The notes beneath the pieces were generated by a model. That model saw nothing but the letters and a program-made list of their open reading frames with translations, was not told the origin of the DNA and did no database searches. The position numbers were made by a program, and so were the translations under genes. From assembly GCF_004364805.1 (NCBI RefSeq), contig NZ_SOAP01000001.1, positions 1,426,001-1,490,000 of the forward strand: DNA of 64,000 nt. The letters are read 5' to 3'. This DNA comes from Pelagimonas phthalicica (GTDB lineage: Bacteria > Pseudomonadota > Alphaproteobacteria > Rhodobacterales > Rhodobacteraceae). Below are positions 50,015-59,653 of the stretch, one piece after another. Positions within the stretch are counted from its first letter, which is position 1. Every line of letters begins with the position of its first letter.

Positions 50015-52966
50015 ATGAACTTGCGAATTTGGGCAATGGCCGCTGTGGCGGTTCTGTTTGGCAGCATCGCCCATGGTCAGGGGCGCGACGAGGTGCGCAG
50101 CTATTTCTTTGGCAATTCCCTTGTCCATCACCTGAGCGAAGAGGACGATTTTACCAACGTTCCCCATTGGTTGAACGAGATGGCGCAGAGCGCGGGCAAG
50201 AGCTTTGCCGTGGATGGGCAATGGGGCTTTATGCGCAACTTTGCAGAATCGCTGCCCCCCAGCCCGAATTGGGGCTTTGACGGCGTGCGCAGCGCCAAGA
50301 CGTCGCGCCGGGCTGATTTTGCGCAGATCGGCTATGACTCGGTCATCATCACGCCCGCCAATTTCATCCAGTATCAAAAGCCGGATGTCCCCTATGACGG
50401 GGACAATCCGACAAATGAAAGCCCGCTAGGTGCGATGCTGACGGTGTTTGATTGGGTGGCTGAACAAAGTCCGAAATCGCGGATGTTTGTCTATGAGGGC
50501 TGGGCCGAGATGGGTGGTATCACCGGAGGGTTTCCGCCCAGCAAACGCGGGCTGCGCCGCTATCATCGCTTTAACACCTCGGATTACCACGACTGGTATG
50601 AGGGGCTGATCTCGACCCTAGCCAATACGCGCCCCAACCACGACGTGCAGTTGATCCCAGTTGCCACTGTCTTGTCGCAATTGTTGGGGGAAGACGGCCT
50701 GCTTGAGGGGTTGCCAGCCGAGGCGTTCTACACCGACGACGCGCCACATGGCACGCCCTCGCTTTACTTCCTGGCGGCGATGGTGACCTATGCCGCGCTG
50801 TACAATGAACAGCCGCCAGAGGGATACCGCCCGCCCACAACTTTGCATCCTGATATCGTTGACAAATATGCTGAGATCGCCGGGTTTATCTGGTCACAAA
50901 TGCCGCAGAAACAGGCCCTGGATCGCGCGTTAGAGGTTGCGCCGACCGCCGTCGCAGAGCAGACCGAAGCCGCCCCTGACCTGCCCGAGCGTTTGCCCGT
51001 CGCCCTGCCCCCCTCTGGCCTGCGCCCCGAAGGCGTGCCGGTTTTGGGGATGGGTTTGAACGGGATATCAGATTGGTCAACGCAACACCCGTTTCTCAAC
51101 CACGCCAAAACCGCCCGTGGCTGGGTCGGACATAAAGAGGGGCAATGGGGTGCCGTCAGCACAGAAGAGCTGCGCGCGGGTGGCTATCTGGATGAAAACG
51201 GCTGGCCGGTCAGGGTTCCCGCAGGTGTTCTGGCTTTGGAAAGCGTCATGTTCACCGACCAACCCGAGGCGGCCAAACATCTCGCCGGTAGTTACGTGCT
51301 GACCTATCAGGGTAAAGGCGACCTCAAGCTGACCGGTCGTGCCCGGCGCGCGCGCTATTCCGAAGGGCGGGTCGAGTTCACCTATTCCCCCGGCGAAGGT
51401 CTGGTTGGGATGCAACTGACCGAAATCGATGCCAGCGACCCGATCCGAGATATTCAGGTTATCCATGCCGATCATCTGGAAATGTACGAGGCCGGCGCCA
51501 TCTTTAACCCCGCTTGGATCGCCAAAGTCGAAGACGCGCGTTCGGTCCGGTTTATGGATTGGATGATGACCAATGGCTCGCCGGTGATCAGCTGGGAAGA
51601 CCGCCCAAGGATGAGCGATGCCAGCTGGACGCAATGGGGCGTTCCGATTGAGGTGATGATCCGCCTGGCCAATCAGATCGGCGCGGATCCGTGGTTTACC
51701 CTGCCGCATATGGCTGATGACGCCTATATCCGCGCTTTTGCGGAACAGGTGAAGGCCGGGCTTGATCCCCGGCTAAAGGCGCATGTGGAATTTTCCAATG
51801 AGGTCTGGAACCAGATCTTTCCCCAGGCGCGTTGGGCGCGGGACAATGCCACCGAGCTTTGGGGCGAAAGCGATACGGGCTGGATGCAGTTTTATGGCAT
51901 GCGCGCAGCGCAGGTGATGGATATCTGGAGCGGAGTTTTTGGCGACGAAGCGGAGGCGCGACTGGTGCGTGTGGTATCGACCCATACCGGCTGGCCCGGT
52001 TTGGAAGAGGATATCTTGCGCGCACCTTTGGCCTTTCTCCAGCTGGGCAAATTTCCACAGGACAGTTTCGATGCCTACGCAGTGACCGGCTATTTTGGCT
52101 ACGAGCTGGGCACGGATGAATGGGCCGGGCGTATGACGCAATGGCTGAATCAATCCGAAGAGATCGCCGCTAAGGCGGGTGAAGCACAAGGTCTGCGCCG
52201 CGTCGCCTTGCGTGAATTTGTCAAGAAAACCCGCTTCGAAGCCGCCATCGCTCCGGTCACCCTGGCCCTGCAAGAAGGGTCATTGCGCGAGTTGACCGAA
52301 GAGATATTTCCCTATCAGGCGGGCGTGGCGCGCAAGGCGCGGCTGCGTTTGATCATGTATGAGGGCGGCACCCATGTCACCGGCCATGGTCCACAGGTCA
52401 ATGATGAGCGCCTGACCGACTTTCTGACCGAATTCAACTATTCGCCCGAAATGGCCAAGCTCTATGAATTGCTACTGGCGGGCTGGGTGCAGGCCGGAGG
52501 GACCATGTTCAACGCCTTTGTTGACGTGGCCCCGGCGACGAAATGGGGCAGCTGGGGCGCGCTGCGTCACTTGGATGATCAAAACCCGCGTTGGGACATG
52601 CTGATGGCCTTTAACGCCGCCAGTCCAGGCGAATGGGAACAGCGCGATCCAAAGGCTTTTAACAACGGGATCACCCGGATTGCAGGCAGCGGAAATCAGA
52701 GGCTTCAGGGCACGGCCTATCCTGATCTGTTGATCGCGGGGGCGGGCAATGACACACTGGTTAGCAGCGGTGGCGATGATATCATGCATGGCGGCGCGGG
52801 GCGCGACCGCGCCCTTTTGCCCGGCGCGCCCGAGGATTACAGCTTTGAGACGCGAGACGGCAGATTGATCGCAGCTGGCCCACAGGGGACCATTCGCATG
52901 GCCGGGATCGAAGAGCTTATCTTTGAAGGGGCCGCCGGGCGTAGCTTACAAACCGCTGGCCTGTAG
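50015..52966 (+). CDS. Large secreted multidomain protein (SGNH-like, glycosidase-like, RTX-like)
   Basis: This 983-aa exported protein has a signal peptide (MNLRIWAMAAVAVLFGSIAH). Residues 25-330 resemble an SGNH-hydrolase-like fold (SYFFGNSLVHHLSEED, with GNS and a later HGTPS). A linker rich in Pro/Ala (about 330-350) follows. Residues 350-900 contain GMGLNGISDWSTQHPFLNHA and HVEFSNEVWNQIFPQARWAR, which look like a TIM-barrel glycoside hydrolase-like region with NEVWN. One RTX-like calcium repeat (GAGNDTLVSSGGDDIMHGGA with GRD) lies near residue 915. It may act on an external polysaccharide; the activity is inferred. The C terminus overlaps convergent glcF by 21 nt. Confidence 0.6.
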   Translation: MNLRIWAMAAVAVLFGSIAHGQGRDEVRSYFFGNSLVHHLSEEDDFTNVPHWLNEMAQSAGKSFAVDGQWGFMRNFAESLPPSPNWGFDGVRSAKTSRRADFAQIGYDSVIITPANFIQYQKPDVPYDGDNPTNESPLGAMLTVFDWVAEQSPKSRMFVYEGWAEMGGITGGFPPSKRGLRRYHRFNTSDYHDWYEGLISTLANTRPNHDVQLIPVATVLSQLLGEDGLLEGLPAEAFYTDDAPHGTPSLYFLAAMVTYAALYNEQPPEGYRPPTTLHPDIVDKYAEIAGFIWSQMPQKQALDRALEVAPTAVAEQTEAAPDLPERLPVALPPSGLRPEGVPVLGMGLNGISDWSTQHPFLNHAKTARGWVGHKEGQWGAVSTEELRAGGYLDENGWPVRVPAGVLALESVMFTDQPEAAKHLAGSYVLTYQGKGDLKLTGRARRARYSEGRVEFTYSPGEGLVGMQLTEIDASDPIRDIQVIHADHLEMYEAGAIFNPAWIAKVEDARSVRFMDWMMTNGSPVISWEDRPRMSDASWTQWGVPIEVMIRLANQIGADPWFTLPHMADDAYIRAFAEQVKAGLDPRLKAHVEFSNEVWNQIFPQARWARDNATELWGESDTGWMQFYGMRAAQVMDIWSGVFGDEAEARLVRVVSTHTGWPGLEEDILRAPLAFLQLGKFPQDSFDAYAVTGYFGYELGTDEWAGRMTQWLNQSEEIAAKAGEAQGLRRVALREFVKKTRFEAAIAPVTLALQEGSLRELTEEIFPYQAGVARKARLRLIMYEGGTHVTGHGPQVNDERLTDFLTEFNYSPEMAKLYELLLAGWVQAGGTMFNAFVDVAPATKWGSWGALRHLDDQNPRWDMLMAFNAASPGEWEQRDPKAFNNGITRIAGSGNQRLQGTAYPDLLIAGAGNDTLVSSGGDDIMHGGAGRDRALLPGAPEDYSFETRDGRLIAAGPQGTIRMAGIEELIFEGAAGRSLQTAGL

Positions 52967-54241
52967 TTTCGGAGGTTTCGGCCCGCCCGTGGCCCAATCC
53001 AGCAATTCAACCGTGTGAACAATCGGCACATCCGTGCCCGACCCGATCTGCATCATACAGCCAATATTGCCCGCCGCGATGACATCGGGGCTTTTGGCCT
53101 CAAGCGTTTTGACCTTGCGGGTTTTCAACTGCCCCGAAATCTCGGGTTGCATCAGGTTGTAAGTACCCGCTGACCCGCAACAAAGATGGCTGTCGGCCGG
53201 CTCCACAACCTCAAACCCGACGCGTTTCAACAGCGTCTTGGGGTGGGTTTTGATCTGCTGCCCATGTTGCAGCGAACAGGCCGCGTGATAGGCGATGCGC
53301 AGCGGTTGCGCCGTGTTTTCCGGCAGCTCCAACTGCATCAGCACCTCGCTGATATCCATGGCGATATCTGACACCGCCTTGGCCTGATCGGCCAGGGCAT
53401 CATTGCGGAACATGTGACCGTAATCCTTGACGGTGGTTCCGCAGCCGCTGGTATTGATGACAATCGCGTCCAACCCGCCATTGGCCATTTCGGCCTGCCA
53501 GGCGCGGATATTGGCAGCGGCGCTGGCATGGCTTTGATCCTCTTTGCCCATGTGATGGGTCAGCGCCCCGCAGCAGCCTGCGCCTTTGGCAACAACCACC
53601 TCGCAACCCAGCCGGGTCAGCAACCGGATGGTGGCGTCGTTGATATCGGTGTTCAGCGCTTTTTGCGCGCAGCCGGTCATCAGGGCGACACGTTTCTTGC
53701 GTTCAGCTTTTGGAGCAAAGCTTTGCGGATCATCATTACGACTGACCGGAGGGATGGTTTTGGGGGCCATATCCAGCATCGCCCTCAGACGCGCATCCGG
53801 CATCAGAAAGGCAAAGGGCCGCCCGATCTTGGCCCCAAGCAAGGCCAGACGAAACCGGGTGGGATAGGGCAGGATCTGCGCCAATATCCAACGCAAAGCC
53901 CGATCCGAAAGCGGCCGTTTATAGGTCTTTTCGATATAGGCGCGGGCATGGTCGACCAAATGCATGTAATGCACCCCCGAAGGGCAGGTCGTCATGCAGG
54001 CCAGACAGCTGAGGCAACGGTCAATATGCTGAACGGTTTTCTCATCCGGCACACGCTCATTCTCGAGCATATCCTTGATCAGATAGATCCGCCCACGCGG
54101 GCTGTCCAACTCATCCCCCAAGACCTGATAGGTCGGGCAGGTCGCCGTGCAGAACCCGCAATGCACACAGCTGCGCAAAATTTCGTTTGCGCGTTTGGTT
54201 CCGGGATCTTCCAACTGGTCCGGGGTGAAGAGCGTTTGCAT
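52946..54241 (-). CDS. glcF: Glycolate oxidase, iron-sulfur subunit
   Basis: This 431-aa protein holds two 4Fe-4S motifs (CVHCGFCTATCPTYQVLGDE and CLSCLACMTTCPSGVHYMHL). Two CCG domains follow (GAGCCGALTHHMG and HLCCGSAGTYNLMQ). It passes electrons from the flavin subunits GlcD/GlcE to the quinone pool during glycolate oxidation to glyoxylate. It is last in the operon, separated from glcE by two unrelated genes. Confidence 0.95.
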   Translation of the reverse strand: MQTLFTPDQLEDPGTKRANEILRSCVHCGFCTATCPTYQVLGDELDSPRGRIYLIKDMLENERVPDEKTVQHIDRCLSCLACMTTCPSGVHYMHLVDHARAYIEKTYKRPLSDRALRWILAQILPYPTRFRLALLGAKIGRPFAFLMPDARLRAMLDMAPKTIPPVSRNDDPQSFAPKAERKKRVALMTGCAQKALNTDINDATIRLLTRLGCEVVVAKGAGCCGALTHHMGKEDQSHASAAANIRAWQAEMANGGLDAIVINTSGCGTTVKDYGHMFRNDALADQAKAVSDIAMDISEVLMQLELPENTAQPLRIAYHAACSLQHGQQIKTHPKTLLKRVGFEVVEPADSHLCCGSAGTYNLMQPEISGQLKTRKVKTLEAKSPDVIAAGNIGCMMQIGSGTDVPIVHTVELLDWATGGPKPPKLQASGL

Positions 54242-54253
54242 GGTCGTCAGTCC

Positions 54254-55420
54254 TCAATTCGGTCGTTGGGTCGAGAGCGGGTTAAGCGGAACGTCAAGCT
54301 TTTCCAGCCCCGCATCGAGAAAGCGCAGTCGCGCGATATTCATCATGCCGGCCTGAACCAGGTGGCGGTTGAGTATCTCGATCCCCGAGGCAATATCGCC
54401 CAGTGCAAAATCGAAATAACAATAGCGCGCTCCAAAACCGCTCATGACGCGCCCGCCTGCTTCGGCCTCGGACAGGCTGTCATGCATGTCGATGGCCAGA
54501 TCCATACAGGCGGCCTGCCAATCTTCATGTGGCTCATCCTCGCCATCCAATCGCAGCGTGCAGAACCATTCGCCAAAGCGCGACAGGGCCGGAGAAGAAA
54601 ACGGGCCAGCATCCAGAACGGTTTCAGAAAAGCGACGATCAAAAGTCGTGATCGTCTCGAGATCGGCGCGCGGATGATCATCTGGCAAAGCCTCGAGATC
54701 CAAGGAACTGATCCTGTCGTGATCCTGATCAATCTTAAAGGCGGGCTTGCCCGGGGCTTGATCACGCGCCTCATGCATCGTGCTGTGCCAGGCGCTGTGA
54801 AAATCTTGCAGGTCCAGCGCGGGCTTTTTGCCAAAGCCAAAAATCGGCTTTTTCTGCGTCTCGGCCTCGATCCAGCCAAGGTAAAACCGTTCGGCCCATT
54901 CGCCAAACATCATCGCGGTCAAAGCTTCGGCCTGGCCGACCAGCTGGTTCTTGTCGCCATAGCCGGTGACCGTCAAACCGATGCGACCAGTGCGGGTGAC
55001 TTCGCATTGGATCTCGCTCAGGCTCAGCTGTTCGCCAAACCGTGCGGCGTAGTGATCAGGGATCAGGCTGATGTCAGCGGCCTGCGGTCGCGCATCCAGA
55101 AAGCTCCAACCGGGGAGTGTAGGGGCCAAGTGTTGCACAGCACGGGCCAGGACATTTTGCGCCGCGTCCCATTCCGAGGTGATCGCCAGCTCGTGACCTG
55201 CCTCTCCGGGGCCAAATTCCCACATCAGATCGGGGTGGATTGTCTGGATAGGTTCCATGATCTCGCTCACCCGCCCCGGTGCGCCCTGCCCTTTAAAGCA
55301 CGCATCCAGTTCATCAGCCTTGCTAACAAAATGCGTCCAGAATTGCCGAATGGCGCGCCGTTGTGACGACGGGATTTGATCAGCGAAATAGTCATAGGGA
55401 GTCATTGGCTTGCTTGGCAT
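54254..55420 (-). CDS. Heme-dependent oxidative N-demethylase-like protein (DUF3445)
   Basis: This 388-aa protein resembles the DUF3445/heme-dependent oxidative demethylase family. Typical parts are WSFLDARPQAADISLIPDHY, LGWIEAETQKKPIFGFGKKP (approximate) and a C-terminal barrel. Members bind heme and oxidise dimethylamine-like substrates or are linked to one-carbon metabolism. Here it sits inside the glycolate oxidase operon, 3 nt after the 4-TM gene and 12 nt before glcF. The functional link with glycolate is not obvious. Confidence 0.65.
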   Translation of the reverse strand: MPSKPMTPYDYFADQIPSSQRRAIRQFWTHFVSKADELDACFKGQGAPGRVSEIMEPIQTIHPDLMWEFGPGEAGHELAITSEWDAAQNVLARAVQHLAPTLPGWSFLDARPQAADISLIPDHYAARFGEQLSLSEIQCEVTRTGRIGLTVTGYGDKNQLVGQAEALTAMMFGEWAERFYLGWIEAETQKKPIFGFGKKPALDLQDFHSAWHSTMHEARDQAPGKPAFKIDQDHDRISSLDLEALPDDHPRADLETITTFDRRFSETVLDAGPFSSPALSRFGEWFCTLRLDGEDEPHEDWQAACMDLAIDMHDSLSEAEAGGRVMSGFGARYCYFDFALGDIASGIEILNRHLVQAGMMNIARLRFLDAGLEKLDVPLNPLSTQRPN

Positions 55421-55423
55421 GTA

Positions 55424-55774
55424 TTATCCGGAAATGATTTGCGCAGTTGCCAAACCAAACCACGGCAGCGTAGTCGCCAAAAGGGTTACCAAAGTGACCC
55501 AGCGCCGCAGTCGCGGGTTTTCAATGCGCTTGCGCAAAGCAAGCCCAACCATGCTGACCGCCAGAACCCAAGCCAGCCACATCGCCGCCAGAGACGCGTA
55601 GGGCGACATCTGGCTTTGCGACGTCAGCCAATTGGCCACAAAAGTCGCGCCAACGACGCCCACAGCAAGCAAGGCAATCACCCATACTCGCGGCGGCATG
55701 CGCAACAGCAGCGCGGCCAGAACTGGCCCCACGACAAAGGTCATCCCAAATGCAATCAGAACATTGCTTTCCAT
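55424..55774 (-). CDS. Four-helix membrane protein in the glycolate operon
   Basis: This 116-aa protein has four predicted membrane helices (for example VLIAFGMTFVVGPVLAALLL, WVIALLAVGVVGATFVANWL and MWLAWVLAVSMVGLALRK). I do not recognise the family. Its ATG overlaps the glcE stop by 1 nt (TGATG), so it is expressed with the glycolate oxidase subunits. It could be a membrane anchor or transporter, but nothing in the sequence proves this. Confidence 0.6.
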   Translation of the reverse strand: MESNVLIAFGMTFVVGPVLAALLLRMPPRVWVIALLAVGVVGATFVANWLTSQSQMSPYASLAAMWLAWVLAVSMVGLALRKRIENPRLRRWVTLVTLLATTLPWFGLATAQIISG

Positions 55775-56931
55775 CAGCCCATGATCCCCGGGTTCAAAAT
55801 ACCTTTGGGATCAAATTTGGCGCGCAAGGCTTGCGATAATGTTGCCAAGGCAGGTGGCTGCGGGTGAAATTGAGGGAGGTTTGCCGAAGCAGCCTCGCCC
55901 TTGACCAAAGTCGCGTGCCCGTCAAAGCCGCCAAGCGCGGTGCGGAGGTCACGGCCAGCGGGCATTCGCAACCAAGCCAATCCACCGCCCCAATCGAGCA
56001 AGCTTTGCTGCGCGCCGGACTTTTCAATCAGGTCTGGTGCATCCGAGGGTTTGCAAGAAACCCGCCAGACATCGCCCGATTGATCTTGGAGCAGTACAAC
56101 ATCGCGAACCCATTGCCAGCCTTTGCTTACCTTTGCAGGATCTGTTTCAATGGACACATCATAGGTGCCAAACAGCTCGGCTAGTTTACTGGCCCGGTAG
56201 CTGACCGAGCCCTCAAACCCTTCGATCCGCAGCATGGTCACCGGATGACCGTCAACACCTGCTGGCGCATGGGCTGCACCGGTCAACTCGTAGGGCGAAC
56301 CGAGCGCCTGTGACATGACCTGAACCGCCTCAAGGATCGACAACCCATTGATCAACACACAAGCCTGCGTTTCCGGGATGGGCTGGGTCTTCAGGCTGAC
56401 TTCGCTCAGCACCCCCAAACTGCCCCAACTGCCTGACAACAGTTTCACAAGGTCATAGCCGGTCACATTCTTCATCACGCGCCCGCCATTTTTGAGAACA
56501 GTGCCTTTGCCATCCACAAAACGGACGCCCAGCGTAAAGTCGCGCGCGGCCCCAGCCTGAATGCGGCGCGGCCCGCTGGCATTGGTCGCAATCACCCCGC
56601 CAATCGTCGATTGGCCTTCGACACCCACAAGACCACGTATATCTGCGGGTTCAAAGGCCAGACGCTGGCCTTCTGCCGACAGTGCCTCCTGGATGTCACT
56701 CAGTTTGGTCCCTGCTTGGGCGACCAAGGTCAGCGCGCCGGGCTCATAGAGCGAGATACCTGCCAGACCGCCTGTGTTCAGCACCGTATCGGCAGCGACC
56801 GAGGCAAAGGATCGCGTACCGCCGCCTTGAATGTGCAGCGCGGAGGTCGCCGAGCCGATGACCTCGGCCAGTTCAGCTTCGGAGGACGGGGAAAGAGCGG
56901 TCACGGCGGGCATCTGGGATACAACAGTCAT
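55774..56931 (-). CDS. glcE: Glycolate oxidase, FAD-binding subunit
   Basis: This 385-aa protein is the second flavoprotein-like subunit of glycolate oxidase. Its PCMH-type FAD domain is seen in LHIQGGGTRSFASVAADTVL, FEPADIRGLVGVEGQSTIGG and NASGPRRIQAGAARDFTLGV. It overlaps glcD by 4 nt. The C-terminal PKGILNPGIMG is the usual end of FAD-linked oxidases. Confidence 0.93.
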   Translation of the reverse strand: MTVVSQMPAVTALSPSSEAELAEVIGSATSALHIQGGGTRSFASVAADTVLNTGGLAGISLYEPGALTLVAQAGTKLSDIQEALSAEGQRLAFEPADIRGLVGVEGQSTIGGVIATNASGPRRIQAGAARDFTLGVRFVDGKGTVLKNGGRVMKNVTGYDLVKLLSGSWGSLGVLSEVSLKTQPIPETQACVLINGLSILEAVQVMSQALGSPYELTGAAHAPAGVDGHPVTMLRIEGFEGSVSYRASKLAELFGTYDVSIETDPAKVSKGWQWVRDVVLLQDQSGDVWRVSCKPSDAPDLIEKSGAQQSLLDWGGGLAWLRMPAGRDLRTALGGFDGHATLVKGEAASANLPQFHPQPPALATLSQALRAKFDPKGILNPGIMG

Positions 56932-58376
56932 TCTGCGGCCATTTGCTGGCTGCGTCGGGTTTCAGATGTGGCCAGCGGAAACACCTTGGCCGGGTTCAGC
57001 AACCATTTGGGATCAAACACGTCTTTAACGGCCATTTGTATCTCAAGATCCTCAGTGGTGAATTGATCGGTCATGAGGTCGCGCTTTTCAATTCCGACCC
57101 CATGTTCGCCGGTCAGACACCCGCCGACCTCAACGCAAAGACGCAGCACCTCGGCCCCCATTTCCTCGCACAGTTCCAGATCACCGGGCTTGTTGGCGTC
57201 AAACATGATCAGCGGGTGCATATTGCCATCACCAGCGTGAAACACATTGCCCACCCGCAGCCCGTATTTGTTGGACAGCTCGGTGATACCGGTCAGAACG
57301 CGCGGCAGTTCCGACACTGGGATCGTCCCGTCGAGACACATGTAATCGGCAACCTGCCCCACCGCGCCAAAGGCCGATTTACGCCCCAGCCAAATGCGCT
57401 GGGCATCTTCGCTGCTTTGCGCTTCGCGTAGCTCAACAGGATTATGCTGCCGGGCGATGGACAGGATCTTGTCCAACTGCTCCTCAATCTCGGCATCCGA
57501 TCCTTCGACCTCGATGATCAGCAGCGCCTCGCACTCCGGATAGCCCGCGCCCGAGAAGTTTTCAGCGATTTCCAGAATGGGGCGATCCATGAACTCGATG
57601 GCCACGGGCAGGACACCAGCCTTGATAATGTCGCTGACACAGGCCCCGGCGACCTCGTTGCTGTCAAACCCCATCAAAACCGGGCGCGCATCTTCTGGTT
57701 TGCGCAGGATGCGCAAGGTGGCCTCGGTCACCACGCCGAGCTGCCCCTCGGAGCCACAAATCACCCCCAATAGATCCAGCCCCGCCGGGTCAAGATGCGC
57801 GCCTCCAAGCTCGACAATCGTGCCATCCATCAGCACCAGTGTCACACCGAGCAGATTGTTGGTTGTCACCCCGTACTTCAGGCAATGCGCCCCGCCGGAA
57901 TTCATCGCGATATTGCCGGCAATGGCGCAGGCCAATTGCGATGATGGATCGGGGGCGTAAAAAAAGTCATTCTCTTCCACAGCACCGGTCACAGACAGGT
58001 TTGTGCGCCCGGTCTGAACGCGGATAAAACGGTTGTCGTAATCGGTTTCGAGCACATCGTTCATCCGGGCGACGCCCAGGATCACGCTATCTGCCGTCGG
58101 CAAAGCGCCCCCCGCCAGTGAGGTGCCAGAGCCACGCGGCACGACAGGCACGCCCTCCTCATGGCAGATTTTCAAAACCGCGCTGACCTCTTTGGTGGAA
58201 GATGGCAAGACCGCCGCCAAAGGTGGGCAACAATAAGCGGTCAAGGCATCACATTCATATGCCCGCGTTTCGGATTCATCGGAAATCACCGCCCCCTGCG
58301 CCAAAACCGCCTGTAAACGCGACACAATTCGTGCTTTTCGTGCCAGAATGCTGGCATCAGGGTCAGGCATTTGCAT
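56928..58376 (-). CDS. glcD: Glycolate oxidase, catalytic FAD subunit
   Basis: This 482-aa flavoprotein oxidises glycolate to glyoxylate. FAD-binding segments are VPVVPRGSGTSLAGGALPTA and ACAIAGNIAMNSGGAHCLKY. The C-terminal HAGDGNMHPLIMFD and CLTGEHGVGIEKRDLM carry active-site His residues. The ATG at 58376 has AAGGAG seven bases upstream, so the longer frame to 58451 is rejected. It is the first gene of the glcD-glcE-(membrane)-(DUF3445)-glcF operon. Confidence 0.95.
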   Translation of the reverse strand: MQMPDPDASILARKARIVSRLQAVLAQGAVISDESETRAYECDALTAYCCPPLAAVLPSSTKEVSAVLKICHEEGVPVVPRGSGTSLAGGALPTADSVILGVARMNDVLETDYDNRFIRVQTGRTNLSVTGAVEENDFFYAPDPSSQLACAIAGNIAMNSGGAHCLKYGVTTNNLLGVTLVLMDGTIVELGGAHLDPAGLDLLGVICGSEGQLGVVTEATLRILRKPEDARPVLMGFDSNEVAGACVSDIIKAGVLPVAIEFMDRPILEIAENFSGAGYPECEALLIIEVEGSDAEIEEQLDKILSIARQHNPVELREAQSSEDAQRIWLGRKSAFGAVGQVADYMCLDGTIPVSELPRVLTGITELSNKYGLRVGNVFHAGDGNMHPLIMFDANKPGDLELCEEMGAEVLRLCVEVGGCLTGEHGVGIEKRDLMTDQFTTEDLEIQMAVKDVFDPKWLLNPAKVFPLATSETRRSQQMAAE

Positions 58377-58494
58377 GGGATGCTCCTTTGAATTGGTAAA
58401 ATAATATAACCAAAATTTCGAAATTGCGAGAGGAAACTTTGGGCAAAGCAAATGGCTCCTTGAATTTGGCGGCGGTTACGGGTCATTTGCAGGC

Positions 58495-58905
58495 ATGGAA
58501 TGGGTTAAAATCATACATTTGCTATGCGTGATGGGGTGGATGACCTCGATCTTTGCAGTGCCGCGCGCCCTGATCTATTGGAAGCGTGAATGGGAAAAGA
58601 TCGGTGAATTCGGCCCGCTGGGCGATCTGACGATTCGCCTCTATCGCTTTTCTGCCGGTCTGGGTGTGTTCGCCTTGGCAACGGGCCTGTGGATGGCTTT
58701 TGACATTGGCTGGCCCGCCTGGGTTCACCTGAAACTGACACTCGTTGTTGCGCTGGCCGGGCATTACGTCTGGACGGGTGTTCTGGTGATGCGCGCGCGC
58801 AAAGGGGTGTTTCGCGAATCTGATCTTTTCCTGCGGATCTTCAATGAAATCAGTGTTGTCGCGGCCATTGCCATTCTATGGGCCGTGGTGGCCAAGCCGT
58901 TTTAA
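58495..58905 (+). CDS. HemJ/CopD-like membrane protein
   Basis: This 136-aa protein has four membrane helices and starts MEWVKIIHLLCVMGWMTSIF, with the HxxxxxxW and PRALIYW pattern of HemJ-type protoporphyrinogen oxidases (UPF0093). It also resembles CopD. A role in heme synthesis is possible, but a paralogue of the main hemJ is equally likely. It is divergent from glcD and 2 nt upstream of the DUF599 gene. Confidence 0.65.
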   Translation: MEWVKIIHLLCVMGWMTSIFAVPRALIYWKREWEKIGEFGPLGDLTIRLYRFSAGLGVFALATGLWMAFDIGWPAWVHLKLTLVVALAGHYVWTGVLVMRARKGVFRESDLFLRIFNEISVVAAIAILWAVVAKPF

Positions 58906-58907
58906 AC

Positions 58908-59618
58908 ATGGGTTGGGGCACCGCCATAGACGCCTTGACCCCGCTTGACCTGGGCGCGGTGTGCCTGTTTTTGCTGTTATGGCTGGGCGTGAGCCCGATC
59001 ATCGAAAACCCGCCAGCCTCGCGCCCGTCAACCTCCAAGCTGATGTCGGAATATCGCCGTCTTTGGATGCAGGAATTTGTGAAGCGCGATCCCAGGATCT
59101 TTGACAGCCAAATCGTCAGCAGCCTGCGTCAAGGCACGGCGTTTTTCGCCTCGGCCAGCATGATTGCCATTGGTGGCGGTTTGGCGCTGTTGGGGAACGC
59201 GGATCGGTTGCGCGGAGTTGCTCAAGACCTGACCTCAAGCGCGGATCCAGTGGTGGTTTGGGAGTTGAAACTGATCCTGATGCTGGTGATCGCCGCCAAT
59301 GCCTTTCTCAAATTTGTCTGGTCCCACCGGCTGTTTGGTTATTGCTCGATCCTGATGGCCGCGGTGCCAGTGGATGCCAAAGACCCCTTTGCGCAACCCC
59401 GCGCCAAGAAGGCGGCAGAGATCAATATCACCGCTGCCAAGGCCTATAATCGCGGATTGCGGTCCGTTTATTTCGGCATTGCCTCGGCGGCCTGGCTCGC
59501 GGGGGCGATCCCGCTGATCATAGCCACAATCTTTGCGTTGCTAGTGATTGTCAGACGCGAATTCACCTCCTTTTCGCGCACGGTTCTGCTCGAGGACACC
59601 GACCGCACGCCTTCGTGA
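58908..59618 (+). CDS. DUF599-family membrane protein
   Basis: This 236-aa protein starts MGWGTAIDALTPLDLGAVCL. Four or more membrane helices are visible, with the DUF599 markers YRRLWMQEFVKRDPRIFDSQ and WSHRLFGYCSILMAAVP. The function is unknown. The ATG at 58908 is 2 nt past the HemJ-like stop, indicating an operon; the upstream start at 58878 would overlap that gene. Confidence 0.8.
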   Translation: MGWGTAIDALTPLDLGAVCLFLLLWLGVSPIIENPPASRPSTSKLMSEYRRLWMQEFVKRDPRIFDSQIVSSLRQGTAFFASASMIAIGGGLALLGNADRLRGVAQDLTSSADPVVVWELKLILMLVIAANAFLKFVWSHRLFGYCSILMAAVPVDAKDPFAQPRAKKAAEINITAAKAYNRGLRSVYFGIASAAWLAGAIPLIIATIFALLVIVRREFTSFSRTVLLEDTDRTPS

Positions 59619-59653
59619 TGCGCGCAGCACTAGGACGCTGCTACTGTGCCCGC

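Noticed and set aside
53414-55366. A 650-codon open frame on the plus strand opposite glcF and the DUF3445 gene
   Set aside because: It is antisense to two well-supported genes and has low-complexity, Gln/Arg/His-rich composition typical of GC-rich shadow frames; no family features.
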